64,000 nucleotides of DNA from Actinoplanes xinjiangensis (lineage in GTDB: Bacteria > Actinomycetota > Actinomycetes > Mycobacteriales > Micromonosporaceae), in contig NZ_QGGR01000001.1 in NCBI RefSeq assembly GCF_003148685.1, positions 434,001 to 498,000 on the forward strand, given 5' to 3'. Positions 17,555 through 25,396 of the stretch are shown here, piece by piece (positions within the stretch are counted from its first letter, which is position 1; the number at the start of each line of letters is the position of its first letter). The notes beneath the pieces are model-generated. The model saw only the letters and a list, made by a program, of their open reading frames with translations, was not told the DNA's origin and searched no databases. Both the position numbers and the translations under genes were made by a program.

Positions 17555-17942
17555 CCTGGGCAAAGAGGTCAGACGAGACCGCCGATGGACGCTCCGCCCC
17601 GAATGCACGGCTCGCGCGACGGGCGGAGCGCTCTCCGACTACGACCCTACCGCCCATGACCGGCCGGCGATCATGGGCGGATTACCCGCGGGGCTGACCC
17701 TCTGCCGAGGGCGTTTCGTCACCCGATGGCACATTCACCCGCCGAGCAGGGGGAACCCGAAGATCCACTGTGGACGGGCTTCGGATAGGATCTCACCAGG
17801 GCGATCTTCGGCCGTCGTCGGGAAAACCTTGTCGTGCCGGGCCTGGCAGGCTCTGATAAAACGGGGCATGCGAGGACGGCCGGGCGGGAACCGGACGCTA
17901 GGCTGGAGCCGCAACGTAGACCCCGTTCAGGAGGCTGCCCGG
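17555..17942. other. Intergenic stretch with two hairpins upstream of the FtsK-like cluster
   Basis: GCTCCGCCC at 17591-17599 pairs with GGGCGGAGC at 17621-17629. CCGCCCATGA at 17650-17659 pairs perfectly with TCATGGGCGG at 17671-17680; the second is a good terminator for the small membrane peptide. A TAGGCT word near 17900 could be a -10 element for the cluster. No gene is supported here. Confidence 0.5.
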
Positions 17943-18203
17943 GTGGCCAGTGTCGCCGAACTCAGAGCCGCCGTGGAGGCCGCGCTCCAGCAGGTCACCG
18001 AGGGACAGCAGGCGATACAGGCGGCGCGGGAGAAGATCGGTGAGGCGCAGCAGAGCCTGGCCGCCGCTCTCGACGGCAGCGCCAACGACGCCGTCGGGGC
18101 CGCGCACGCCTCGCTGTCACAGGCCGACCAGCAGTTAGAGGATTCGATGAGCGCGACCCTCGCCGCCGTCGAGCAGGCCCACACCTACACGGCGAGCCTC
18201 TGA
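17943..18203 (+). CDS. Small coiled-coil protein, first gene of the FtsK-like cluster
   Basis: An 86-residue, Ala/Gln/Glu-rich protein predicted to be one long helical hairpin (VAELRAAVEAALQQVTEG, then AQQSLAAALDGSAND and LSQADQQLEDSMSATLAAVE). It is about the size of a WXG100 protein but has no W-x-G turn. The GTG at 17943 follows CAGGAGG at a normal distance; the longer in-phase frame has no such site. The next gene starts four bases after its stop. Similar small helical proteins occur in Micromonosporaceae; function unknown. It could be a substrate or adaptor of the ATPase downstream. Confidence 0.75.
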   Translation: MASVAELRAAVEAALQQVTEGQQAIQAAREKIGEAQQSLAAALDGSANDAVGAAHASLSQADQQLEDSMSATLAAVEQAHTYTASL

Positions 18204-18207
18204 CGCG

Positions 18208-19125
18208 ATGTCGCTGCTGCAGGAACTCGGCGCCCAGCTTCGCGCCACCTCCGACGACCTGCCCACGGGGCTGGTCGCCGCGGCGATGGACAAGCTGCGC
18301 AGTGCCACCGACCTGCTCCGGTGGGTGCAGGAGGAGTCCAGCAAGGATCTCGGCGTGCTGCGTCTCGGCCACGCGACCGAGCACGCCGAGACCGCGGCCG
18401 CGGCGCTGCGTGTCACGCAGGACGCCATCGAGGCGTACCTCATGGTCCTCGGTCTCTCCGGCACGCCCGGCGCCGCGCCCGGCCAGGAGTGGCGCACCGA
18501 GATGCGGCGCGAGGAGAAGCCGGAGCGTCCGGCCGAGCCGGACGAGCCGGCCCGGGAGACGGTGGAGAGCCTCGGCCCGTGGTGGCAGCAGCGGGTGACG
18601 CAGCTGACCGGCGAGTCACCGCCGGGTGGTGCGGACCGTCCGGAGATGGGTGAGCAGGCCGACCCCTCCGATCTGCTGCGGCGGATCGCCGCCGGGGTGC
18701 GTGCCGGTGACCGGGCGCGGCTGGGGCGGGAGCTGCACGCCGTCAACGCCTCGACCGGGCTGGGGCTGTCCGCGGTGACCCCGCAGCTGCTGCACCGGCT
18801 CGCCGGTGACCTGCTGGGGCACGAGCCGCGCCCGGAGGACGTGCCGAGGCTGCGGACCGCCGCCGAGGGCCGGGTCAAGGCGCTGCTGCCGGGCACCCGG
18901 CCGGACGTGCTGGAGACCCTGCTCGACCGGATCTGCCGGGTTCCGCTGCACCGGCAGCAGGAGCGGCGCGGTGACCAGCCGGCCGGTCACCCGGCCGACA
19001 CCGCGGTCACCGCCAGCGTGCTCACCGGGGTGCTCCTCGCCCGGCTGGGCCGCGACGCCGGTTCGCTGGACCCGGACGCCCCGGAGCCGGTGCGGCCCCG
19101 CCCCGACACCGCGGAGGACCGCTGA
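18208..19125 (+). CDS. Hypothetical two-part helical protein of the FtsK-like cluster
   Basis: A 305-residue soluble protein. The first 95 residues are helical (LLQELGAQLRATSDDLPTGL). A Pro/Glu-rich linker follows (about 95-155), then a second helical domain (LLRRIAAGVRAGDRARLGRE, and DVPRLRTAAEGRVKALLPG), and a low-complexity tail. No catalytic motif, signal peptide or membrane span is seen. Start and stop are tightly packed: four bases from the gene before, and a TGATG overlap with the repeat ORF after. The N-terminal half may pair with the small coiled-coil protein; this is inference. Confidence 0.8.
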   Translation: MSLLQELGAQLRATSDDLPTGLVAAAMDKLRSATDLLRWVQEESSKDLGVLRLGHATEHAETAAAALRVTQDAIEAYLMVLGLSGTPGAAPGQEWRTEMRREEKPERPAEPDEPARETVESLGPWWQQRVTQLTGESPPGGADRPEMGEQADPSDLLRRIAAGVRAGDRARLGRELHAVNASTGLGLSAVTPQLLHRLAGDLLGHEPRPEDVPRLRTAAEGRVKALLPGTRPDVLETLLDRICRVPLHRQQERRGDQPAGHPADTAVTASVLTGVLLARLGRDAGSLDPDAPEPVRPRPDTAEDR

Positions 19126-19526
19126 TGACGCCCGGGGCACGCCCGGCGCCCGCCGACGGCCGGAACGGCGGAAGGCCGCCCGCGACCCAGCGGGTGCTCC
19201 TGACTCCCACCGACGCCACCGCGGGCTTGAACCACAGAAAGTCGCCCGCGATCCAGAAGGCGCTCCTGGCACCCACCGACGCCACCGCGGGGCTGAACGG
19301 CGGAACGCCGTCCGGGATCCAGGAAGCGCGCCCGGCGCCTGCCGGCGCCATCGGGGGCCGGGACGGCGGGGTGCCCTTCGTGGTGCGTCTGAGGTGGGCC
19401 GGGACGGTGGCGCGGCGGAGCTGGGGGGAGGCGGCCGGCAGCGGTCGTGCCGGGGCGGGCCGGGCTGTTCGGGGGCGGAGCGAGAGTTCGATGACAACTG
19501 CGACGATGCCGGCGGGTCATGGCTGA
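19125..19526 (+). CDS. Repeat-containing small ORF between cluster genes
   Basis: This 133-residue frame starts in a TGATG overlap with the gene before and ends overlapping the FtsK-like ATG, so it is placed like a real coupled gene. Residues 14-79 are three 22-residue repeats (N-GG-x-P-x-x-x-Q-x, then APTDATAGL-like). The rest is Gly/Arg/Ala-rich with no known domain. It could be a true protein or a readable spacer built from a 66-bp minisatellite that keeps translation coupled. Confidence 0.45.
   Translation: MTPGARPAPADGRNGGRPPATQRVLLTPTDATAGLNHRKSPAIQKALLAPTDATAGLNGGTPSGIQEARPAPAGAIGGRDGGVPFVVRLRWAGTVARRSWGEAAGSGRAGAGRAVRGRSESSMTTATMPAGHG
19164..19361 (+). repeat. Three tandem 66-bp repeats in a coupled ORF
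   Basis: Units at 19164-19229, 19230-19295 and 19296-19361; a partial fourth follows. The first two share CTCCTG...CCCACCGACGCCACCGCGGG. The period is a multiple of three and keeps the frame open, as in mycobacterial MIRU elements that also sit between overlapping stop and start codons. Confidence 0.75.
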
Positions 19527-22329
19527 ATCCACCAGAAACCGGGTGATGGAGATCCGGGCCGGGCTGTCGCACGCGCTCGGTGCCGCGCAGATCGCCCTGG
19601 AGCGGGCGCTCGACGCCCGGGAGGCGGCCGAGGCGCGGTACCGGCGGATGGTCGCGGCGGCGACGGCCCGGCGGCGGAAACTCGCCGTGGCCCGGGACGA
19701 GCGGATCCACGAGATCGACGCGTGGCACGACACCGAGCTGGCGGCGCTGGCCGGTGCGGCGGCGGGTGCGGCTGACCGGGCGGCGCCCGGGGCGGCCGGC
19801 GAGCCCTGGCACAGCTGGGAGCCGACCCCCCTGGAGCGGGCCGCCGAGCTGCGGATCGGGCGGCTGATGCTGCCGGAGGCGCCGTTGCCGGCGCCGGCGC
19901 GTGCCGAGCGGCCGTCCGCCCACCGCGACGGCGGCGGGGACGACCGGATCGGCGGGGCGTGGGCCGGGGCGCCCGGTGAGGTCACCGAGGCGTGGGCCGG
20001 GCCGGACAGCGAGCCGCCGGAGAGCGCCGCGGGGCCGGTCGTCGACGAGGCGACGCCGGAGGTGCCGGCGCTGGTGCGGCTGCTCGACCACGGGCACATC
20101 GTGATCGAGGGCGACCGGCGGACCGGTGACGACGTGCTGGCGGGGCTGCTGCTGCGGGCGCTGGGCACGAGTGTGCCGGGGCAGGTGCAGATCATCGGGT
20201 ACGACCCGGAGAACCTCGGTGGCGGGCTGGCCGGGTTCGCGCCGCTGGCGACCGCGGGTGTGCTCACCTTCGTCGGGCCGGGTGACCTGGACAAGCTGCT
20301 CGACGAGCTGGTCGGGCATGTCCGGCGGATCAACGAGACGGTGCTGGCCGGCGAGTACTCGTCGGTGCGGGAGCTGCACGCGGCGACGAAACGGCGGCCG
20401 GAGCCGTGGCGGGTGGCGGTCCTGCTCGGCGGTGGGGAGCTGTCCCGTCATCAGCGGACCCAGCTGGACCGGCTGCTGCGGACCGGGGCGGCGTGTGGCG
20501 TGCACCTGGTGATCCGGGGGCAGTCGGTGGAGCCGGGGCCGGGGATCGAGTTCGTGGTGGCGGCGCCGGGCGACGGTGCCCGCATCGAGAGTGCGGGTGA
20601 TCTGCCCGTACGGCTGGATCCCGCTCCGACGCCGAGTGTGGTGACCGCGACGTGCCGGCAGATCGCCGAGGCGGTGGCCGCCGGGCCGGCGCCGGTGGCG
20701 CTGGACAGTCTCCTGCCGGAGGCGGGCGCGGAATGGCAGGAGAGTTCCGCGGCGGGGCTGACCGCGCCGCTCGGCGACAGCCCACAGGGGCCGCGCGTGC
20801 AGGTGACGTTGAGCGACTATCCGCCGCACGCGCTGATCGCCGGGCCGTCCGGGACCGGCAAGACCAACTTCATCTACGCCTGGATGGGGGCGCTGGCCGC
20901 CCGTTACTCCCCCGACGAGCTGGCGTTCTACCTGCTCGACTTCAAGGAGGGGGTGTCGTTCGCCCGGTTCGCTCCGGGCCGGCGGGACCCGAGCTGGCTG
21001 CCGCACGTCCGGCTGGTCGGGGTGAACGTCAACACCGACCGTGAGTTCGGGCTGGCGCTGCTGCGGTTCCTCGGTGCCGAGCTGAAACGCCGGGCCGACG
21101 CCGCCAAGCAGTATGAGGTGACGAACCTGGCCGAGCTGCGCGCCGAGGATCCCGACGGGTCGTGGCCGCGGATCGTGGCCGTGGTCGACGAGTTCCAGGT
21201 GCTGCTGGGCGGGCGGGACTCGGTCACCGCCGAGGCCGTCGACCTGCTGGAGGACCTGGCCCGGCGCGGCCGGTCGCAGGGCATCCACCTGGTGCTGGCC
21301 AGTCAGGACGTGTCCGGCATCGAGGCGCTGTGGGGCCGGCCCGCGCTCGTCGCCCAGTTCAGCCTGCGGATCGCCCTGCCCCGGGCGCGGCGGGTGCTGG
21401 CCGAGACGAACGCGGCCGCCGATTCGCTGCCCCGCTATCACGCGGTGGTCAACGCCGACTCGGGTGCGCCGGAGGCGAACCGGATCGTCCGGGTGCCGGC
21501 CGCCGGCGACCGGGAGCAGTGGAGTTCGCTGCAGCACCGGCTGTGGCGGCGGCGGCCGCCGGAGCTGGGGCCGCCGCGGCTGTTCGACGGTGACGTGGTG
21601 CCGCGGCTCGCGGACAGCCCCGACTACCGGGATCTGCGGGCCGGCGAGTCGACCACGGCGCCGGTGATGCTGCTGGGGCAGACCATCGACGTGGCGTCGC
21701 GGTCGGCACAGACGGTGCTGCGGCGTGCGCCCGGCCGGAACCTGGCGGTGCTGGGCACCCGTACGGACGAGGCGTGCGCGATCCTGGCGACGGCGGGCCG
21801 CTCGCTGGCGGCGCAGTTCACCCCGACGGGCGCCCGGTTCTCGGTGGTCTGCCTGGACACCGACGCCCGGGCCGCGGCGGAGGCGCTGCACGCCCGCATC
21901 CCGGGGTCCGGCTTCTATCTGCCGGACGACGTGTACTGGCTGCTGGAGGACGCCGCCGCGGAGGCGACCGCGTCGTGGCCGGCGGACCGGCCGCATTTCA
22001 TCCTGATCTACGCGGCGGACGCGCTGCCCGGCGGCAGGGAGGCCGCCGACCAGTTGCGGACCGTGCTGCGCCAGGGCCCGGAGCGGCGCCTGCACGTGCT
22101 GGGCTGGTGGCGTGGGGCCGGGCTGCTGCGCGACTCGCTCGGCGGGCACGCGTCACGGACCGACCCGATCGGCGCGTGGGTGGCCCTGGACGTGCACGGC
22201 AGCGAACTGACGCCGTACTACCCCGGGCAGGGGGCGCCGAACTGGTATCCGCGGCCGTGGCGTGCCCTGCACTTCGACCGCTCGGTGCATCGCGGCGCCG
22301 AGGTGATCATCCCCTACGGAACCTCATGA
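19519..22329 (+). CDS. FtsK/SpoIIIE/EccC-like ATPase with three ATPase-like domains
   Basis: A 936-residue protein. Residues 1-80 form a coiled coil (LERALDAREAAEARYRRMV). A first ATPase-like domain (about 190-345) lacks a Walker A. The central domain (about 400-640) is complete: Walker A GPSGTGKT at 442-449, LLDFKEGVSF, Walker B VAVVDEFQVLL near 552-562, and HLVLASQDVSGIEALWG. A third domain (about 720-930) is again degenerate. One active and two inactive FtsK-type domains recall EccC of type VII secretion, but no membrane helices are visible, unlike EccC and FtsK. Start and stop overlap both neighbours. It probably powers movement of protein or DNA for this cluster. Confidence 0.88.
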   Translation: MAESTRNRVMEIRAGLSHALGAAQIALERALDAREAAEARYRRMVAAATARRRKLAVARDERIHEIDAWHDTELAALAGAAAGAADRAAPGAAGEPWHSWEPTPLERAAELRIGRLMLPEAPLPAPARAERPSAHRDGGGDDRIGGAWAGAPGEVTEAWAGPDSEPPESAAGPVVDEATPEVPALVRLLDHGHIVIEGDRRTGDDVLAGLLLRALGTSVPGQVQIIGYDPENLGGGLAGFAPLATAGVLTFVGPGDLDKLLDELVGHVRRINETVLAGEYSSVRELHAATKRRPEPWRVAVLLGGGELSRHQRTQLDRLLRTGAACGVHLVIRGQSVEPGPGIEFVVAAPGDGARIESAGDLPVRLDPAPTPSVVTATCRQIAEAVAAGPAPVALDSLLPEAGAEWQESSAAGLTAPLGDSPQGPRVQVTLSDYPPHALIAGPSGTGKTNFIYAWMGALAARYSPDELAFYLLDFKEGVSFARFAPGRRDPSWLPHVRLVGVNVNTDREFGLALLRFLGAELKRRADAAKQYEVTNLAELRAEDPDGSWPRIVAVVDEFQVLLGGRDSVTAEAVDLLEDLARRGRSQGIHLVLASQDVSGIEALWGRPALVAQFSLRIALPRARRVLAETNAAADSLPRYHAVVNADSGAPEANRIVRVPAAGDREQWSSLQHRLWRRRPPELGPPRLFDGDVVPRLADSPDYRDLRAGESTTAPVMLLGQTIDVASRSAQTVLRRAPGRNLAVLGTRTDEACAILATAGRSLAAQFTPTGARFSVVCLDTDARAAAEALHARIPGSGFYLPDDVYWLLEDAAAEATASWPADRPHFILIYAADALPGGREAADQLRTVLRQGPERRLHVLGWWRGAGLLRDSLGGHASRTDPIGAWVALDVHGSELTPYYPGQGAPNWYPRPWRALHFDRSVHRGAEVIIPYGTS

Positions 22330-23042
22330 GCGAACTGCAACCGGCCGACTTCGAGCGCGCCGACTACCGTACCGTCCTGCGCCGGCTGACCAGCCTGGAC
22401 GCGAAGGCGGCCGAGCTCCGGGAGGAGGCGCGCCGCTGGTACGCCGACCGGCTGTCCGCCGCCGACGTCGCCGTCCAGGAGGCGGCCGGCCGGCTGGAGG
22501 CGGCCGAGCGGTCGGTCCGGGCCGCCCAGCGCGGCCTGGAGGAGGTGGACGCGCGGGCGGCCGGCCTGTGGTCGGACTTCGTGCACCGGGTCGGCCCGGT
22601 GGCCGAACGGTTCGGGCGGACCCTGCCGCCGGCCAGCATTCCCCGGCAGCGCGGCGACGACCCGCCGGACCGGGATGCCGAGGACTACCTGAAAGAGGTG
22701 GAGAACCGGGTGCGGTACACGCCGCCGGCCCGGCCGATCACCCTCGGCACGAAGATCCTCTTCGGCATGCTCGGTTTCGCGGGCGGGCTGCTCGGCGTGA
22801 TCGCCAACCTGATGGTCCGGCGGACCGGTACGGCCGCGGGCGGGGACTGGCAGCAGGCGGCGCCGGTGGTGGCACTGCTGGTGATGCTGCTGTTCCCGGT
22901 GCTGGCGGTGGTGACGGCGAAACTCATCGCCGACCGCCGGGACGCCCCGCTGGACACCTCGGCGGTCGTGACGGTGCTGGCGACCGGCCTGGTCACGGCC
23001 GGCCTGCTGTTCACCGCGGTGCTGGTCGCCCAGCCCCGGTGA
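22326..23042 (+). CDS. Membrane protein with N-terminal coiled coil, last gene of FtsK-like cluster
   Basis: A 238-residue protein. Residues 1-110 are a long coiled coil (LTSLDAKAAELREEARRWYA, and VQEAAGRLEAAERSVRAAQR). Three hydrophobic spans follow at about 143-162, 179-200 and 215-235 (for example FGMLGFAGGLLGVIANLMV). It overlaps the ATPase gene as ATGA. Cytosolic coiled coil plus membrane bundle suits a membrane anchor for the soluble ATPase and its partners. No known family is recognised. Confidence 0.85.
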   Translation: MSELQPADFERADYRTVLRRLTSLDAKAAELREEARRWYADRLSAADVAVQEAAGRLEAAERSVRAAQRGLEEVDARAAGLWSDFVHRVGPVAERFGRTLPPASIPRQRGDDPPDRDAEDYLKEVENRVRYTPPARPITLGTKILFGMLGFAGGLLGVIANLMVRRTGTAAGGDWQQAAPVVALLVMLLFPVLAVVTAKLIADRRDAPLDTSAVVTVLATGLVTAGLLFTAVLVAQPR

Positions 23043-23064
23043 GCTGTCCGGGCTCCGGTGGACC

Positions 23065-23214
23065 TCAGTGCGGGCTGAGGTCCTTCATCCGCCGGGCCTC
23101 GTCCTCGAGGGCGGCCGGGACACCGGGCCCGCTGTCACCACCGCCGTGGGCCTCGTCGTACTCGTAGTCGTCGGCACGGTCGTCCTCGCGCGGCTCGTCC
23201 GCTGTGTCGGTCAT
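23065..23214 (-). CDS. Hypothetical 49-aa acidic protein
   Basis: A short, very acidic protein (MTDTADEPREDDRADDYEYD, ending ALEDEARRMKDLSPH) with no cysteines. The ATG at 23214 is divergent from the DUF72 gene, 30 bases away. Similar tiny acidic ORFs occur in actinobacteria, but without a homology search it remains tentative. A longer in-phase frame upstream runs antisense to DUF72 and is rejected. Confidence 0.5.
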   Translation of the reverse strand: MTDTADEPREDDRADDYEYDEAHGGGDSGPGVPAALEDEARRMKDLSPH

Positions 23215-23244
23215 GGATCGGTTGTACCCGGGTATGGCATCGGA

Positions 23245-24060
23245 ATGCTGAGAATCGGCACATCGGGGTGGCAGTACCGGGACTGGCGGCCGGGACGGGA
23301 CGCCGACGGCACGGGATACCTGTATCCGGCGGGGCTGCCACAGCGGGCCTGGCTGGAGCACTATGCGGCCCGGTTCGGCGTCGTGGAGGTCAACAACGCG
23401 TTCTACCGGCTGCCGGAGCGCGACACGTTCGCCAGGTGGCGGGATCAGACGCCGGACGGGTTCCGGTTCGCGGTGAAGATGAGCCGCTACCTGACGCACA
23501 TCAAGCGGCTGCGGGAGCCGGCCGAGCCGGTGGCCCGGTTCCTGAGCCGGGCCGAGGCGCTCGGCGACAAGCTGGGGCCGGTGCTGTTGCAGCTGCCGCC
23601 GACGCTGCGCGCCGACCTGGCGGCGCTGGACGCGACCCTGCGGGAGTTCCCGGAAACGGTACGGGTCACCGTCGAACCGCGGCACCCCAGCTGGTTCACG
23701 CCCGAGTGCGAGGAACTGTTGCGCCGGCATCAGGCGGCACTCTGCTGGGCGGATCGGCGCGGCCGGCCGGTGACTCCGTTGTGGCGGACCGCCGATTTCG
23801 GTTACCTGCGACTGCACGAGGGAGCCGGAAAACCGTGGCCGCGCTACGGAAGGGCGGCGCTGCGATCGTGGCTCGATCGCAGCGGCATACCGGAAATGCT
23901 CGTCTTCTTCAACAATGACCCGGGTGGCGCCGCGGTGATCGACGCCGGTGTGATGGCGGCGGAGGCCGACCGTCGCGGCATCCCGATCGGGCCGGTCCCC
24001 CGGATTCGGTCCCGGCGGAATTCGCCGTCCGCCGGGCCGGATAAAACAATTGTTCAGTAA
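23245..24060 (+). CDS. DUF72 family protein (YecE-like)
   Basis: A 271-residue TIM-barrel protein of the DUF72/YecE family. Diagnostic segments are LRIGTSGWQYRDW at the start, VEVNNAFYRLPERDTFARW, FRFAVKMSRYLTHIKRL, LGPVLLQLPPTL, and FFNNDPGGAAV near the end. Function is not established for the family. The ATG at 23245 begins exactly at the conserved strand; the frame before it has no family similarity. The last 25 codons are AT-richer and may be a divergent tail. Confidence 0.9.
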   Translation: MLRIGTSGWQYRDWRPGRDADGTGYLYPAGLPQRAWLEHYAARFGVVEVNNAFYRLPERDTFARWRDQTPDGFRFAVKMSRYLTHIKRLREPAEPVARFLSRAEALGDKLGPVLLQLPPTLRADLAALDATLREFPETVRVTVEPRHPSWFTPECEELLRRHQAALCWADRRGRPVTPLWRTADFGYLRLHEGAGKPWPRYGRAALRSWLDRSGIPEMLVFFNNDPGGAAVIDAGVMAAEADRRGIPIGPVPRIRSRRNSPSAGPDKTIVQ

Positions 24061-24104
24061 TGAATATGTGGCGCGCGTCTCGCTCCACGCGCCGAATTGC
24101 GATA

Positions 24105-24134
24105 ACCGGGCCCGTCCGGCGAGGCGGGCCCGGT
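24105..24134. terminator. Convergent terminator between DUF72 and dksA-like genes
   Basis: ACCGGGCCCG at 24105-24114 pairs perfectly with CGGGCCCGGT at 24125-24134 around a ten-base loop. It lies 6 bases after the dksA-like stop and 45 bases after the DUF72 stop. Confidence 0.85.
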
Positions 24135-24139
24135 GGACC

Positions 24140-24562
24140 TCAACTGGCCCGGCGCTCGCGCACCTGCTTGCAGTGCACACACGTGGTGGCCGACGGGAAG
24201 ACCTCGAGCCGCTCCACCGGGATCGGATTGGAGCAACCCTCACAGTTGCCGTACGTCCCGTCGTCGAGGCGCTGGAGCGCGTGCTCCGCCTGCGTGCGCC
24301 TGTCCAGCAGGGTCCTCAGCAGTGAGGTCGCAGCGTCGCGCTCCGCCGTCTTCGACCCGCTGTCGGCCTGGTCGTCACCGGCGGCGTCGCCGATCTCGAC
24401 CAGCCGCAGCCGGGTGTTCTGAGCGACGGCCTCCTCGTACTCGCGGTCGAGATCCTCGAACCGGCCCTGGAGGATCACCCGGATCTGCTCGAACTCCTCG
24501 GCCGAGCGCCCCTTGGCCGTGCTCGCGCCCTTACCCGCAACAACCGCTCCGTTGACGAGCAT
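24140..24562 (-). CDS. DksA/TraR family zinc-finger regulator
   Basis: A 140-residue protein with an N-terminal coiled-coil hairpin (IRVILQGRFEDLDREYEEAV) and a C-terminal C4 zinc finger: CEGCSNPIPVERL, then CVHCKQ. The family reaches into the RNA polymerase secondary channel. The DxxDxA tip motif of true DksA is not clear; GDAADD-like residues occur near the turn (IGDAAGDDQA), so it may be a relative such as RsrA-independent TraR-like proteins. A textbook GTTT-N15-GGGTAT promoter lies about 90 bases upstream, suggesting general-stress sigma control. Confidence 0.9.
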   Translation of the reverse strand: MLVNGAVVAGKGASTAKGRSAEEFEQIRVILQGRFEDLDREYEEAVAQNTRLRLVEIGDAAGDDQADSGSKTAERDAATSLLRTLLDRRTQAEHALQRLDDGTYGNCEGCSNPIPVERLEVFPSATTCVHCKQVRERRAS

Positions 24563-24651
24563 GCAGTCCCCCTGCCCTTCACTAAGCCCCGACCGGTGGC
24601 CATCCCCGGGTCACCCTCGTCCCGGCCGGCTCGGCATGTGGAGCCGGACGA

Positions 24652-24675
24652 TACCCACCGCCGGAGATCCCAAAC
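24652..24675 (-). promoter_or_regulatory. SigB/F-type promoter of the dksA-like gene
   Basis: Read on the minus strand: GTTT (24675-24672), 15 bases, GGGTAT (24656-24651). This matches the actinobacterial SigB/SigF/SigH-family consensus very well. The predicted 5' leader is about 80 bases. Confidence 0.6.
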
Positions 24676-24760
24676 GGGACCCCCGCGAAAAAGTAACCGG
24701 AGCATAACTGTCGGTGTTCGAATCCGCCACGGACTCGGCACGCGGGTCTTGTGCCGAGCG

Positions 24761-25393
24761 TCACGAGCCGCTGACGACGAGGGCCGGACGGCGCGGGTCG
24801 TCGAGACGAACGACCACGTCAGCGAAGGTTTCCGGGGCCACCTCGCCGGTGTAGCGCCGGTAGGCCGGCAGCGTCCACGCGAGATCGGCGGGCGTGCGGC
24901 GGGCCAGCGCCGCCGAGGACAGCTCAAGATGGACGGAGAAGTCGAACGGCAGCCCGGAACCGAGCAGCAACGGGCCACTGACCAGCACGATCGCACCCGG
25001 CGGCAGCTCCCGGTACGGCGCGCGAGCGGCCCGGTCGATGCCGGCGTCCCAGAGGCGTTCCAGGATGCGCCCCGACCCGTCCGGACCCGCCGGGGCCAGA
25101 ACCTCACGGATCAGCCCGGCCTCGTCGAACCAGCCGGTGTAGAAAGAGTCCGGATTGGTGCGCCCGAACTCCAGCCGCAGGGACGCCGGGCGCAGGAAAT
25201 CGCTGGTGTCGACACGTATGGCGGGGCGCCCGCGGACCCGCAGCGGGCCGACGAGGGCGTCCGCGAGACGGCGCGGATCGGCCGCGTCGGCGCCGTCGAC
25301 GGCCACCCGCAGCCGGCTGTCGGATTCCCGACTCGCCAGCCGGTCGGCGAGGTCCTCGACGAGCAGGGGAAAGGAGACCGGTCGTACCCGCAT
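24761..25393 (-). CDS. Uridine-kinase-like protein lacking a P-loop
   Basis: A 210-residue protein whose later segments match actinobacterial uridine-kinase-like proteins: DFLRPASLRLEFGRTNPDSF, YTGWFDEAGLIREVL, LPPGAIVLVSGPLLLGSGLPF. At the Walker A position it has VAVDGADAADPRRLA, with no GKT/S, so ATP binding in the normal way is doubtful. It lies four bases downstream of the winged-helix gene and is probably co-transcribed with it. Enzymatic activity should not be assumed; a regulatory or sugar-nucleotide binding role is possible. Confidence 0.8.
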   Translation of the reverse strand: MRVRPVSFPLLVEDLADRLASRESDSRLRVAVDGADAADPRRLADALVGPLRVRGRPAIRVDTSDFLRPASLRLEFGRTNPDSFYTGWFDEAGLIREVLAPAGPDGSGRILERLWDAGIDRAARAPYRELPPGAIVLVSGPLLLGSGLPFDFSVHLELSSAALARRTPADLAWTLPAYRRYTGEVAPETFADVVVRLDDPRRPALVVSGS

Positions 25394-25396
25394 GGA

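Noticed and set aside
17555..17942. Possible small RNA gene with two hairpins
   Set aside because: The hairpins can be explained as terminators, and no promoter or conserved RNA family could be recognised.
18616..22149. A 1177-codon open frame on the minus strand
   Set aside because: It is the shadow of the FtsK-like ATPase gene; the product is Arg/Pro/Gln-rich with no domain.
24690..24750. tRNA-like GTTCGAATCC word
   Set aside because: The bases around it do not pair into a T stem or an acceptor stem, and no anticodon arm is found at the right distance.
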